Positions 34,709 to 46,789 of a stretch of 64,000 bases of DNA are shown here, piece by piece. A model generated the notes under the pieces. That model made no database searches and was not told where the DNA came from. It was given only the letters and a program-made list of their open reading frames with translations. The position numbers and the translations under genes were made by a program. Each line of letters begins with the position of its first letter. Within the stretch, counting starts at the first letter, position 1. The DNA lies in contig CM043005.1 of the NCBI GenBank assembly GCA_023678885.1, positions 4,764,314 to 4,828,313 of the forward strand, read 5' to 3'. The DNA is from Pogostemon cablin (lineage: Eukaryota > Streptophyta > Magnoliopsida > Lamiales > Lamiaceae).

Positions 34709-36151
34709 TCACTCCGATTCATCTTCGGAAGACTCGTCTTGACTGAAGAATTCTTCTTCGTAGATACTCTCGTCTGAGGGTATATCTTCAAATTGATATA
34801 CCTGTACTATATCTTGGAAGTAAACAGCTTCCTCCATTTCTAGAGTGGTTTCGAACTGTCGTACTCCCCGCTTCTGGTTCTCCGGGCAATCTGGTGAGAT
34901 ATGCCCTCTTGCTACAGACGTGTAGTAGTTACAATCCTTGAATCCATTGACTTGTGTGGCCGCTCTTCGAAACGTCTTTCTTGTGGGAGTTCTTCCTGTA
35001 CTCCTTTGGTTTGACCCTAAGGATGAGGCTTGACTTCTTGAACTCCATCTTGATGGTCCGGTCCTCTGCCCTGATTTATAGCTTCGGGCCTTTTGTTTAG
35101 ACCAAAAGGATCTTGGTTTTCTGGACTTCCATCCTCCGCTCATTTGTGTGTAAGGATGATTTTTCTTCATCATTTTCTGCTTCCTTGGACTTCTTCCGAT
35201 GATAGTTGGAAGATCTTTATTTTTGCAACATAGGGGTATCGTCTTGTTGATTCCCCTTAATCTCTTGTAGTTCTTGTGTACTGATGCTTGATGACACCAC
35301 TCTACAATCTTGGCTTTGAGGAAAGACATTCTCCTTGCTATTGAATCCAGCTCGCATGCTATTGGAATCTTGGCAAAGAATAGGTAGAATACTTCTTCCT
35401 TCTTGACCTTTGATTTCCATCTATACTCCGTAAAGAGTTTGATGTATTCAGATACGTGGCAGATGTCAAGTAGTTCCAAGCTATATAGGGCATTCCTATA
35501 TTTCTTCTTCTTTTCTTCTTCCATTCCTTCGAAGTATCCTACTCCGATGAAGTGGATTTTGAAGATCTTGTCCATTCGATCAACAATATTGCCTAGATCT
35601 TCGCCTTCCATGGCTTCTTTCTTGACTTCGTCTGAGAGCTCCTCCCAGGTGCATTTTACTGATCCATCCAGGCTCATAGTTTGGAATCTTATGAACCCTT
35701 CTTTGTCCAGTTCTAGCGCGCCTCCTGCAATCTTCATTGCATTGGTCCATTCGTCGATCAGGGTCTCTTTGTTCTTGAAGTCTAGAGTGTCGAGGTTTAG
35801 GATCAACCCGTATGGATTTATCGGTTCAAGGTGAGACCGACCATATGGGGTGTTGTGTATACTAGATCCTCGAACTCGACTTGCTCCTGTTGATAATCCC
35901 AACGCATTCATCTTGAAATTTCCTTGGGTTTGGGATGTCTCTTCTTGTCGGACTCCATGTGATCCAGAAATCCCTTCATTTTGGCTCAGCTCATGCTGTG
36001 CATGTGACTGCTGTTGTGAGCTTGATGTTTCTCCAACATTCATCTTTAGATCTACAATTGATAGTCCGTGGAAGGACTCATATATATCTTGTAGATCTTC
36101 AAGATTTGCTCTTTCCATTCGGGGATGTGGATTCTCCTCGAAGGATAGCAA
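34709..36151 (-). CDS. Caulimovirid coat-protein-like ORF (480 aa, open)
   Basis: This is the one long viral frame still open. The middle (about residues 130-320) is helical and charged (WTNAMKIAGGALELDKEGFI, YRNALYSLELLDICHVSEYI). A Lys/Arg/Ser-rich stretch follows, then a zinc-knuckle-like CNYYTSVARGHISPDCP, and finally an acidic tail (SDESIYEEEFFSQDESSEDE). That order matches caulimovirid coat proteins. The knuckle keeps the first Cys, the His and the last Cys, but a second Cys is not where C-x2-C would need it, so it may be damaged. The start is uncertain, since the frame overlaps ORF1. It is probably not expressed. Confidence 0.7.
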   Translation of the reverse strand: MLSFEENPHPRMERANLEDLQDIYESFHGLSIVDLKMNVGETSSSQQQSHAQHELSQNEGISGSHGVRQEETSQTQGNFKMNALGLSTGASRVRGSSIHNTPYGRSHLEPINPYGLILNLDTLDFKNKETLIDEWTNAMKIAGGALELDKEGFIRFQTMSLDGSVKCTWEELSDEVKKEAMEGEDLGNIVDRMDKIFKIHFIGVGYFEGMEEEKKKKYRNALYSLELLDICHVSEYIKLFTEYRWKSKVKKEEVFYLFFAKIPIACELDSIARRMSFLKAKIVEWCHQASVHKNYKRLRGINKTIPLCCKNKDLPTIIGRSPRKQKMMKKNHPYTQMSGGWKSRKPRSFWSKQKARSYKSGQRTGPSRWSSRSQASSLGSNQRSTGRTPTRKTFRRAATQVNGFKDCNYYTSVARGHISPDCPENQKRGVRQFETTLEMEEAVYFQDIVQVYQFEDIPSDESIYEEEFFSQDESSEDESE

Positions 36152-36891
36152 TCATTTTCTCGCTTTCAGACTTTGGCTTTGTGACCTCTGTCGTCTTTCC
36201 CTTTTGGTGTAAAAGGGGTTCTATTCCGAAGGTTGCTAGCAACCTTCTTCCTGACTTTCTTCTCGTTAACTTGGTTTCCAGGAACTCTACTTGTTTTATC
36301 AGCTCCTTGATGAGGTCGAGTTGTTTGCTCTGCAGTGTCTCCACCTTTTCCATCTTGAGGCTGATTTCAAATATTGTCCTGGACATATTTTGGCAATATT
36401 CCGTCTTCTGTAATTCTCTAAGATCTTGGTTTATCTTAAAGCTATCTGCCTCGATCTCCTTCCACTCTGTTCCAATGTGAAAAGTGATAGGGCTTGCAGA
36501 TTTCTCTTGGACCTTGGTTTGGTCGTCTCCTCCATTGTTCGTGTTTGGGAACACGTCCATGAATTTCAGTGAAACTTCGGAGTTCCACTATATTTCTTGA
36601 TACTTCCTTGGAGTATCTTATCTCCATCTGGCGGCCTTCCTCCAAATGTTCCTCTTTGGTGTGGTTAGCACGGGCATCTGCCAGTTTCCACCTTCGATCG
36701 AAATTATCCCAAAATCAATCGGCGTCCTCGTATTCTTTCTCAGCATATTATCTATACAACACATTATAGCATTGTTGTATAGAGCTGCTTGTCTCGTCAT
36801 ATCCAACAGGCCAGAAGTCCCTGTTGCTCCAACTTTGAACAGGGTTGATAGTCATGTCACTCTCGGATGTCGAACTTTCGTTCGGATCCAT
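36099..36891 (-). pseudogene. Provirus ORF1 remnant (coiled-coil protein)
   Basis: An ATG at 36891-36889 opens a frame (MDPNESSTSESDMTINPVQS) that is lost within about 150 bases. The longest later piece (36560-36099) is rich in heptad-like Leu/Ile/Lys (LKMEKVETLQSKQLDLIKEL), consistent with a coiled coil such as a virion-associated protein. Stops and frame changes lie near 36740 and 36600. Function is inferred from position only. Confidence 0.6.
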
Positions 36892-36970
36892 ATGTCTTTG
36901 AAACTCTCCTCTAGTTATAAGTGATATAAGTTTATAATAATTTTTTCATTCATAAATAAATAAACCTAGG

Positions 36971-36982
36971 GCTCTGATACAA
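36971..36982 (-). other. Initiator-tRNA-Met primer-binding site of the provirus
   Basis: The minus strand reads TTGTATCAGAGC, one mismatch from the canonical TGGTATCAGAGC. By convention this marks nucleotide 1 of a caulimovirid genome and fixes the orientation of the copy. Confidence 0.8.
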
Positions 36983-37178
36983 TCTTGAAGCGCGGAAAGT
37001 AAAAGAAAATTTGATTAAATATTAATACAATATAATGTTGAATTGGTTTTTTTTTTTTTGCAACCTGCTGTAGGGCGATTTTCAAAATTTTTGTAAACAT
37101 AAAGGACGATTTTCAAAATGAAGGAAACTGATGGACTATTTTCAAAATCAAGTAAAGATAATGGACGAAAAAAATATA

Positions 37179-38002
37179 TTTGGCCTAATATAAATCACAA
37201 AATATGACCAAGACTTGCAAGTACTCTCGGGTCAGCAAGTAATCATGTTAGCATGAGCTACAACTCATCTTTCTATAGTGCTACTTTAGTCGGTAATCAT
37301 GGGTAATGGTTTTTCGTTTATTGGAAATTTACGCAAGTGTAGTTTATGAACAGGAGGCATTAAGTAGGAGTACAAAAATTGGGGGAAACATATGAAACAA
37401 AATACGAGGGTGAGGCAATTAATAGAATAGCTTGTGTGCCAGGCAACCACTAAATTTAAGATTTAAAAAGTTGATAAAAGAGTTTGCAGTGAAAGAGTAG
37501 ATTAAAATCACAGAGATGAGACGAGCACCTGGAGGAAAGTCGAGGAGATCAGACGAGCACCTGGAGGTGGAGCATAGGCAAATTCGCATAAAAAGTTAAG
37601 GATGCATTATTTTTAGATATTTTTCATAGTTTACTTGAAGCGAAGGGGGAATACATTTGCCTTGTTCCAGTATTTTATTTGACATGAACTCAAAGCCTAA
37701 TAGTTGCAACATTTTTTGGAGAAGAATTTTGTACCCGTTCTCATAGGCATGCAACCTCAGCTTTTGGTTTCTATTTGTTTCGTCAAAACACCATAAAACC
37801 CAACTAATAGAGGTAAAATCAACTAAACAATATTAAATAATTGCCTAATTGGATCATCAGCAACACCTCATATATAATATAATTCTTCAACTTAGTCACT
37901 TACCCATAACAGGGCATATTTCAGCAAAACAGCAAGAAATTTTGAAAAAACCCATTCTTTCAGATACCATCGTACAACGGTCAAATAATCACCAAACATA
38001 AC
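37179..38002. other. Duplication copy 2, flank downstream of the ubiquitin pseudogene
   Basis: It matches about 6640-7590 of copy 1 (CAAGACTTGCA, AATCATGTTAGCA, GAGGCAT/GAGGCAA motifs) with small gains and losses, including a doubled GAGACGAGCACCTGGAGG / CAGACGAGCACCTGGAGG near 37520-37568. No gene is present. Confidence 0.6.
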
Positions 38003-38008
38003 TTTATT
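38003..38008 (-). terminator. Candidate poly(A) signal of the ubiquitin pseudogene
   Basis: AATAAA on the minus strand at the place matching 7594-7599 in copy 1. Confidence 0.5.
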
Positions 38009-38198
38009 GCAGTGGTGTACAACCCCAATCACTGAATCCAAGACAGCAAGTTCAACTGAATACACGAATAAAAGTAGAATCCATAACACCAAATTTAAAC
38101 TTAAAACGCATCAGCATGAAATCTTGATAAAAACCAGAGGCAACGACACATGATTATCTATACAAGCCATCTGACCAACATCCAAACAGAATAGGAAA

Positions 38199-40644
<2,446 letters not shown>

Positions 40645-40890
40645 CTTGGCTATAGGATTGAGGAGAGGCGATGAGAGAGAATGAAAACTAGGTGCTGTTG
40701 TTGAACGCGGAATGAGAAGGGTGGACACGAAAAGCTGGTTATATAGGGGAGGAGTAGGAGACCGACTCAAACCGGGAACGGGCTCAGTTGGTCGTCCAAT
40801 AATTAATAGCAGAAATTAATTAATTATTAATAAAATAATAATAATGTTAATAGCAGAAATTAATTAATTATTAATAAAATAATAATAATG
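40645..40890 (-). promoter_or_regulatory. First exon and promoter of the ubiquitin pseudogene
   Basis: A clear TATA box, CTATATAACC, lies at 40738-40747 on the minus strand. A roughly 41-bp AT-rich tandem duplication (AGCAGAAATTAATTAATTAT) lies upstream at about 40806-40890 and is single in copy 1. Confidence 0.65.
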
Positions 40891-41320
40891 TTGAAGACCA
40901 AAAGTTGGATAACCTAATCTCCTTTCCACGCAAATACGCATAGTACCTTTCTTCTCAGCAGCGCTACACAATTATTCGTTTCATCCTATTCCAATTTTAA
41001 AATTTTCAACAGAATTTAAAGGTATTTTGAGAAAGATCATTCGACTTTTTATTAATTAATAAAATACTCCCATATGAGAACAACTTTTTCCACTTAATTA
41101 TTGGGTTAATTACACCAAAAATCTTAATCTTTTCGTAAATTACGGATTAGTCCAAACTTTTTAATATTTATAAATAAATTTTTAATTTTTAGCCTCTTTT
41201 GCAAATCAAGCCAACGGGCAGTTTGGGCCTGCTCGGGACTGACGTGTCCATTTTTTTCCCATTGTCATTCCACATGTACAAAAGCCTTCCACTTGTAAAA
41301 AAAATAAAAAAATCACGCCC

Positions 41321-41700
41321 ACTGGTCCACTGTGACCCGAATCCACCACCCCTGCTCTCACATCAATCGAATGTTCCATAGCCAAACCAAATCTCGGCGC
41401 TAAAATTCAATTAGGCCTCCCTCAATGCGGAGGTAGATGCTGACATGGCATTTCAATAATACCTGAAGAAAGGAGGTAGATGCGTTGAGAGAGGCGTGAG
41501 GTAGATGGTTGGGTATTCTGCTCTCTACCCGGTAGAATTGATATAGACAGAATCGGAGTTATTGGGCGTGGACATCACTTGACAATAGACGGGCGCGTGG
41601 CCCTCACGCGCGCATGGCGTGGACCCCGCACTAAAGATGTTATGTCCGCCACTATCTTTTGTCGTGAGAATTGAATTATCCCATATATATATCTTTATAT
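41321..41700. other. GC-richer segment inside the left arm, no gene recognised
   Basis: Contains GGAGGTAGATG repeats (near 41430, 41465 and 41510) and a CG-rich palindrome-like CCCTCACGCGCGCATGG near 41600. Open frames are short. It may be captured or filler sequence. Confidence 0.35.
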
Positions 41701-41717
41701 CTTCTTATATATTTATA

Positions 41718-41744
41718 CTAGTATAAATTCCGTGTATTACACGG
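41718..41744 (-). mobile_element. Helitron-like 3' terminus (minus strand)
   Basis: The minus strand shows a perfect 6-bp-stem hairpin, CCGTGTAATACACGG, then 8 bases, then CTAG followed by T: the Helitron 3' end design. The body would extend rightward. A matching 5' TC end was not located. Confidence 0.45.
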
Positions 41745-41929
41745 GTTGTAAAGTTACAGTTTTAAAAAATATAATTCAAGTTTAATATAATTATTTAACA
41801 ACGAAATTAATTTTTTCAAAAAAAAAAATTCACATTTGAGTATATATAAATTGAATTTTACTCTTCAATATAAACTTATATTAGATTATAAAATAATAAC
41901 GTAATTTTTTTTAATTACATACTAATAAT

Positions 41930-42269
41930 TAAAAAAAACAGAATTAATTAAAAGTGAAACCATAACAAAATTAATTAAAAAAATTATAAATCAAACATGA
42001 AAAAGAAGTTAATTACATAAAAAATCAAAACATCAAAAAATTAAATACGTACTAACAATTTAAAAAAAATCTAAAAGAAATAAAGAAATAAATAAAATAA
42101 ATAATCAGAAGAGAATATAAAAAAAGGAAAAAAAAAACTAAATAAAATATAGTTAAAAGCGAAATAAAAAAATAATTAAAAAACTTTGTAAAATTAACCA
42201 AAAGAAAATTTTAATTACGTAAAAAAATATTAAAAAGATTATAAATTATAAAATTACTTGCTACCAAAT

Positions 42270-42308
<39 letters not shown>

Positions 42309-43490
42309 CAAAAACCAATAAATAAATAATTAATTAAAAAATATGAAAGAAAAACAAAAATTAATCAACAATAACAACAACAATAATAATAATAATAAAC
42401 GGATACCTTTCTTTATAAATTGAAGAAAACTTTTGTTCGTCATGACGAATAAATTATGCGTAGAACGAATGAATAAAGAGTCTTATTTATAAGTGGAGAT
42501 GAAATAAATTTTCTAAATCTTAAAATAAATATTTGTATTTTTTTTTAATTAATAATAATTAATTTTGATTTGATAATATCATATTTCAATCTTAAAATAA
42601 TATATGTATTTATCTATATTAAATTTTACTTAATAATTAAAATATTGAAGATTTTTAATTTAATTAAAAATTAAAATAATTTAGATTAATTCTGGTGGCG
42701 ACACCTCATCAAAATTAAACTCTAAATCATAACAAAATTAATTAAATAAATTTGCAAAAACATGAAAAATGAAATTAATAACGTAAAAAAAATTAAAAAA
42801 TGGAGTACATATTAACAATAATAAAAAAAAAAACTGAATTAAAACAAAAAAATCATTAAATAAAAAAATATAATCAAAAGTATTACATACTAACAATTAA
42901 GAAAACATTACTAAAACAAAAATAAATAAATAAAATAATCAAAGTAGAATATAAAAAATATAAAAGAAATAATAAATAAAATATAATCAAAAGTGAAATC
43001 ATAAAATTATTAATTAAAAAATTGTAAAAGTAACCATGAAAAAATAAGTTAATTACATACAAAAAAAATAAAAAAATTAAAAGATTATTATAAAATTACA
43101 TGCTAATAATTAAAAATAAAAATAATAAAAAGAAATAAAACCAAATAAATAAATAATTTCAAAAATATAAAAGAAACAACAAAAATAATAAATAATAATA
43201 ATAAATAGATACCTTTCTCTAAAAATTGAAGAAAGCTTTTGTTTGTCGTGATGAATAAATTATGTGTGTAGAAGAATGAATAAAGAATATTATTTATAGG
43301 TGGAGAGGGGATAAATTTTCTAAATCTTATAGTAAATATATATATTTATCTATATTATTTTTTATTTAATAGTGATTTAATAATATCATATCAAATCTTA
43401 AAATAATATCTACATTAAATTTTAATTAATAATTAAAATAATTGAGATTAATTCTGGTGGTGACACCTCATCAAAAGTAAGGGAGAATTA
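41930..43490. repeat. Two tandem copies of a roughly 0.76-0.81 kb AT-rich unit
   Basis: Anchors recur in order: GATACCTTTCT at 42402 and 43208, AATTGAAGAAA, GAATAAATTATG, then TTAATTCTGGTGG(C/T)GACACC at about 42687 and 43449. The units include AATAAT microsatellites, and the first holds a TA run (42271-42308). No coding capacity. These may be tandem Helitron-type copies, given the terminus at 41718. Confidence 0.7.
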
Positions 43491-44030
43491 AAGATATATA
43501 ATATAATATATATATATATATATATATTATAATAATAATAATAAAATACACTTTGAAAGTCAGAATTGAACAAATTTTAATCTATACCATTGATCTTGAT
43601 TGCTAAACCTTTTTTAATCTCATCTGTTCATCATTTTATTCAATCTCATTCATTCATCACAATTATGATATTAGATTAGATTTTGGTCATTGATTTTTTA
43701 TCATAATAATGATATCTTATTTAATTTAAAATGATACCTTATTATAATGAGGTCAGAACCCACCGTCCACTAAAAGACTTTGGGACAGATATAAATATTG
43801 TAATGAATTTTTAAAATATTAATTTTAAATGATATTTATTTATACATGGATTAATATAATTTTCACGGGTAGTTAAAAAAATATCATTAGATTTTGAGTT
43901 GTGTACGTGTATGAATCAGGTATCCACAAATATTAAAATTATACAAAATATTTTATTTATATTATATACTCATATGTTATGAAATAATTATATAATTAAT
44001 TAATAGTTATAACTTTTATTTGATCATATT
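43491..44030. other. AT-rich spacer, nothing recognised
   Basis: Low-complexity AT-rich sequence with a short TA run near 43506-43528. Confidence 0.4.
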
Positions 44031-44566
44031 AAAAAATTTATCTCGAAATTTATGCACATAATAATATAATAATACTTTTACGCTACCATAAAATTACTGC
44101 TTGCTTTTTTTATAAAATTTATGTAATGTGTTATAAATAATTACTTCTTTTTAGGAATGTAAAAATTATTATCGGACCAAAGGTAGTGTGTATGTGTGTA
44201 TATATATATATAATATTTCAAATAATATTTTAATTCATTTTGTTTTCAAATTATTTAAATAATTTAAATAAATTACAAACCCTTTAAATAATTTAATCAA
44301 TTTTCAAATCTTTGATCTCAAATAATTACAATGTGATAATACTTCCGCCTATTTTAAAGGTGATCATTACGTGAATTAATAAGTTTTTTTGTGTAGTGGG
44401 TATTTGTTTATGCAGTGAGTATTGAGTCATTTGTGGGACCATTTTACTAAAAGAAAAAATTGATATATTTGGAGTGAACATCCAAAATAGTAAAATAAGG
44501 ACCTTTAGGATGGATGGAGGGGTTATATGCAAAAATAAAATAAAATAAAAATAAAAAAAATAAATT
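44031..44566. repeat. Direct repeat, left copy
   Basis: About 530 bp matching 45377-45960 (CTCGAAATTTATGCACATAA, ATTATCGGACCAAAGGTAGT, GGAGTGAACATCCAAAATAG). The copies flank a fold-back element. Confidence 0.8.
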
Positions 44567-45293
44567 AAATATTAATTACTCATATTCGTACTCGTCTCAT
44601 TTTAAATTATTATTTTATTAAAAATTAGTATAATATTATTAATTATATATAACATAAAATCTATTATTTAATTTTGTGGTACCTTAAGATTGTTACTATT
44701 ATACTATATATTATTATGTGCATAAATTTTGAAATAAACAAAAATAAAAAGTGTAAAGTTATAGCATGTAAGAATAAAGATAGCAACCGGCAGGAAAATA
44801 TGGATAAAATAAATGAATATTAAATAAGCACCGATAATCCGTGAATTTTGATGAATGAGTATGAGACGGGTACGAGTATGATAATAAATATTTTTAACGG
44901 GGCAGGTATATATACGGGTATTTAATAAACGGATACGAGTATAAGTACCCAAAAGGGTATGAGATGGGTACGGGTATGATAATAAATTATTTTAAAGGGG
45001 CAGGTACATATACGGATATTTAATAAACGGATACGAGTATAACTACCCAAAAAATGAGGGTACCCTGCCGGTTGCTATCTTTATTCCTACATGCTATAAG
45101 TTTACACTTTTTATTTTTGTTTATTTTAAAATTTACGCACATAATAATATATAGTACAATATCAACACTCTTAAGATACCACAAAATTAAATAATACATT
45201 TTATGTTATATTTAATTAATAATAGTATACTAATTTTTAATAAAATATTAATTTAAAATGAGACGGGTACGAATACGGGTAATTAATATTTAA
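44567..45293. mobile_element. Large fold-back element with about 215-bp inverted arms
   Basis: Arms at about 44567-44795 and 45062-45293 share ATATTAATTAC, CGTCTCATTTTAAATTA, GGTA(C/T)CTTAAGA and GATAGCAACCGGCAGG in opposite orientation. The loop holds two tandem copies of a roughly 110-bp unit (GATAATAAAT, GGGGCAGGTA, AAACGGATACGAGTATAA). No protein is encoded. Confidence 0.75.
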
Positions 45294-45376
45294 ACGGATA
45301 TGAGTATCCCAAAATAAGTGGATACCTTACTGGTTGTCATCTCTATTCATACATGCTATAACTTCACACTTTTTTT

Positions 45377-45523
45377 ATCTCGAAATTTATGCACATAATA
45401 ATATAATAATACTTTTACGGTACCATAAAATTACTGCTTACTTTTTCTATAAAATTTATGCAATGTGTTATAAATAATTACTTCTTTTTAGGAATGTAAA
45501 AATTATTATCGGACCAAAGGTAG

Positions 45524-45597
<74 letters not shown>

Positions 45598-45960
45598 TAT
45601 AATACATTAAAATAATATTTTAATCAATTTTTTTTCAAATTATTTAAATAATTTAAATAAATTAAAAACCCTTTAAATAATTTAATCAATTTTCAAACAT
45701 TTGATCTCAAAGAATTACAATGTAATAATACTTTCACCTATTTTAAAGGTGGTCATTACGTGAATTAATGAGTTTTTTTTGTGTAGTAGATATTTATTTA
45801 TGCAGTGAGTAGTGAGTCATATGTGAGACCATTTTACTAAAAGAAGAAAATTGATACATTTGGAGTGAACATCCAAAATAGTAAAATAAGGACTTTTAGT
45901 ATGGGCAGAAGGATTATATGAAAAAAATAAAATAAACTAAAAATAAAAAACAAATAAATT
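45377..45960. repeat. Direct repeat, right copy, with a TA microsatellite
   Basis: Second copy of 44031-44566, offset by about 1.34 kb. The short TA stretch of the left copy has grown here to roughly 70 bp of TA repeats (45530-45600). Confidence 0.8.
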
Positions 45961-46088
45961 AAAGAGAGGGATTAGGGTGCAATCGATTAATTGGTACAAC
46001 CTTGGTCCCCACCCTTCTTAATTAATTCCTGCTTCTTCATTAATGTTATTTTTTATTTTATTTTTAAATTTATTTTATTTAAATGACT

Positions 46089-46291
46089 ATTATACCCTAA
46101 ACCTTAAACCTTAGAGGATAATTATACCCTAAACCACAAGGGTAAAATTACAATTATACCCTAAACCCTAAATCCTGAGGGATAATTATACCCTAAACCA
46201 CAAGGGTAAAATTACAATTATACCCTAAACCCTAAATCCTAGGGAATAATTATACCCTAAATCATAAGGGTAAAATTACAATTATATCCCT
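46089..46291. repeat. 64-bp tandem repeat with ACCCTAAACC motifs
   Basis: Three units start near 46120, 46184 and 46248, each with ATTATACCCTAAACC and GGGTAAAATTACAATTATA. It recalls telomere repeats but the period and interruptions do not. A decayed relative lies at 51240-51610. Confidence 0.75.
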
Positions 46292-46429
46292 AAAAAAATA
46301 GTAACGTACAACAACAATTTAAAAAAAAAGGAAAACACACACTATAGGTGAAGGAAGGATGTTGTACCAGAGGTTGTACCAATTGAAGGTTGTACACACG
46401 TCTTTGCCTAAATTAAATATCAACCATGT

Positions 46430-46458
46430 CCGTGCAACGCACGGGTTATGATTGCTAG
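46430..46458 (+). mobile_element. Helitron-like 3' terminus (plus strand)
   Basis: Hairpin CCGTGCAACGCACGG (46430-46444), a 10-base spacer, then CTAG (46455-46458) followed by T. The body would extend leftward, toward the opposite-strand terminus at 41718. Confidence 0.5.
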
Positions 46459-46479
46459 TTTTAAATCTGTTGAATTATC

Positions 46480-46481
<2 letters not shown>

Positions 46482-46526
<45 letters not shown>
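46482..46526. repeat. TA microsatellite
   Basis: About 45 bp of uninterrupted TA repeats. Confidence 0.9.
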
Positions 46527-46529
<3 letters not shown>

Positions 46530-46560
46530 TATATTTGTGAGAATTGAATTATCCCATATA

Positions 46561-46787
46561 CTCCCTCCGTCCCTCCTTAAGAGGGCCAAATGCTTTTTGG
46601 CACGTAGATTAAGGAGTATTATTATTTAATGTGTAGTGGGTAGTTGTATTAGTAGGAGTGTGGGTCCCAACATTTAATTGTATTAGAGGGAGTGTGTGGG
46701 TCCCATGTGTATAAAAAAGGAAAGGGGACTCTTTGGGTGGGACTACCAAAATGGAAAAATGGCCCTCTTAACCTGGGACGGAGGGAG
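46561..46787. mobile_element. Stowaway-type MITE with perfect termini
   Basis: 227 bp. CTCCCTCCGTCCC opens it and GGGACGGAGGGAG closes it, with TA on each side (46559-46560 and 46788-46789). The ends are perfectly inverted, so this is the youngest-looking of the three Stowaway copies. It carries no transposase. Confidence 0.88.
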
Positions 46788-46789
46788 TA

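Larger units (their letters stand above)
29576..36990 (-). mobile_element. Endogenous caulimovirid (pararetrovirus) copy, near genome length, decayed
   Basis: Read on the minus strand, from the primer-binding site (36971-36982) to the promoter and poly(A) region (about 29637-29921), the order is: coiled-coil ORF1, coat protein, movement protein, aspartic protease, reverse transcriptase, RNase H, transactivator-like ORF. The about 7.4-kb length fits one circular genome opened near the promoter. Coat protein before movement protein, with separate Pol and transactivator regions, resembles the solendovirus/cavemovirus layout more than that of CaMV or badnaviruses. That assignment is an inference from order and motifs. 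Every region except the coat protein has frameshifts or stops, and I saw no integrase, as expected for this family. Confidence 0.85.
28974..37178. repeat. Inverted arms enclosing the caulimovirid-like provirus
   Basis: The left arm (about 28974-29230) begins TTTTTCGTCTATTAA and the right arm (about 37070-37178), read inward, begins TTTTTTCGTCCATTATC. Both continue with TTTTGAAA(A/T)(T/C)AGTCC-type repeats. To the left the locus matches copy 1 up to about 6622, and to the right from about 6640, so the whole arm-to-arm segment is an insertion. No exact target duplication was resolved. It could be a large TIR element that hosted the provirus, or two palindromic MITEs. Confidence 0.55.

Noticed and set aside
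46089..46291. Interstitial telomere sequence
   Set aside because: The period is 64 bp with ATTATA and GGTAAAATTA interruptions, not 7-bp TTTAGGG units.
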